Below, in pieces: positions 5,471 to 5,700 of a stretch of DNA of 5,700 nt. Numbering within the stretch: the first letter of the stretch is position 1; each line of letters begins with the position of its first letter. The DNA is from Actinomycetes bacterium (GTDB taxonomy: Bacteria > Actinomycetota > Actinomycetes > Actinomycetales > Microbacteriaceae). The notes under the pieces were generated by a model. The model was not told the origin of the DNA. It saw nothing but the letters and a program-made list of their open reading frames with translations, and did no database searches. The position numbers and the translations under genes are program-made. The stretch lies in NCBI GenBank assembly GCA_023432305.1, contig JAEYUT010000012.1, forward strand, positions 1-5,700. Reading direction: 5' to 3'.

Positions 5471-5700
5471 AGGCGCCGAGGAGGGCAGGTGGGCCGCGCC
5501 GTGCGATCGACGAGGCGAGAACGGACCGCGGATGCGGGAGGAGTCGTGAGGCGACGAGCGCGCGCGGAACGGCGACAGGTTCGGGGCGCACCTCGAGCAC
5601 GCGGACGATGAACCCGCCGAGGCGAGCCATGAGCGCCCACACGAGCGCTTCGAGCCGCCGCAGGTACGCGACCGTGACGACACCCGCCGCGAGGTGCGCG
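5469..5700 (-). CDS. C-terminal part of an unnamed, probably membrane protein (5' end outside window)
   Basis: An open frame of 76 codons enters from the window edge on the - strand and stops at TGA 5469-5471. The visible protein starts AHLAAGVVTVAYLRRLEALV, continues WALMARLGGFIVRVLEV and ends in a basic, proline-containing tail finishing PPALLGA. The first about 35 residues are hydrophobic with paired arginines, like the last transmembrane helix and amphipathic end of a polytopic protein. The pattern of a histidine before a small hydrophobic helix, then R-x-E and a Trp, reminds me of unnamed membrane proteins found next to YcnI genes in other actinobacteria, but this is memory and not a search result. 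G+C-rich third positions and the same strand as ycnI, 70 bases away, support a real gene in the copper cassette. No function is assigned. Confidence 0.6.
   Translation of the reverse strand, partial: AHLAAGVVTVAYLRRLEALVWALMARLGGFIVRVLEVRPEPVAVPRALVASRLLPHPRSVLASSIARRGPPALLGA

Noticed and set aside
4083..5611. + strand open frames opposite copC and ycnI
   Set aside because: They mirror two well-supported - strand genes, begin inside the terminator or coding DNA, and show no domain or Shine-Dalgarno.
5411..5683. Longer ycnI reading from an upstream ATG at 5683
   Set aside because: The added 95 residues are serine/arginine-rich and precede the clear signal peptide. ATG 5398 has a strong AGGAGG, and the extension overlaps the better-supported partial gene in another frame.
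1..5700. CRISPR array, insertion sequence, attachment site or prophage genes
   Set aside because: No regularly spaced repeats, no transposase or integrase reading frames, and no direct repeat of the tRNA 3' end was seen. The tRNA is followed directly by tig.

Overview
The window is high-GC DNA (roughly 70% by eye) from a Gram-positive actinobacterium, most likely a member of the Micrococcales, perhaps Microbacteriaceae. The reasons are: two clpP paralogues in tandem that match the actinobacterial ClpP1 and ClpP2 types, downstream of trigger factor and a proline tRNA; TANNNT-type -10 boxes placed six bases before ATG, as in leaderless mRNAs; and membrane-anchored CopC and YcnI (DUF1775) proteins. 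The genus is an inference from these features, not something the sequence proves.

Layout on the + strand: tRNA-Pro(UGG) at 7-81; tig (trigger factor) at 122-1492; an intergenic gap of 120 bases; a DUF1697 gene at 1613-2128; then clpP1 at 2771-3358 and clpP2 at 3384-4055. On the - strand: a small TPR-repeat protein at 2157-2639, convergent with the DUF1697 gene and divergent from clpP1; copC at 4122-4739, convergent with clpP2; ycnI at 4736-5398, overlapping copC by four bases; and the C-terminal end of an unnamed, probably membrane-embedded protein at 5469-5700 that runs out of the window. A perfect 19-bp hairpin at 4068-4109 separates the two convergent halves.

The left part is a protein-quality-control locus. 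Trigger factor meets nascent chains at the ribosome, and ClpP1 with ClpP2 form the mixed proteolytic chamber that works with ClpX or ClpC unfoldases. No Clp ATPase is encoded here. The DUF1697 and TPR genes between tig and clpP1 have no evident link to proteolysis and look like lineage-specific insertions, each with its own leaderless-type promoter.

The right part is a copper-handling cassette read on the - strand. Both YcnI and CopC have a signal peptide whose predicted cleavage exposes an N-terminal histidine, followed by an extracytoplasmic Cu(II)-binding domain, a linker containing histidines and a C-terminal transmembrane anchor. They are translationally coupled and probably act together on the outer face of the membrane. 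CopD is not visible.

Most of the window is ordinary core-genome content. The items most worth a second look are the pair of N-terminal-histidine copper proteins, the unrecognised partial gene upstream of them, the histidine/aspartate tail on trigger factor, and the two matched leaderless promoters.
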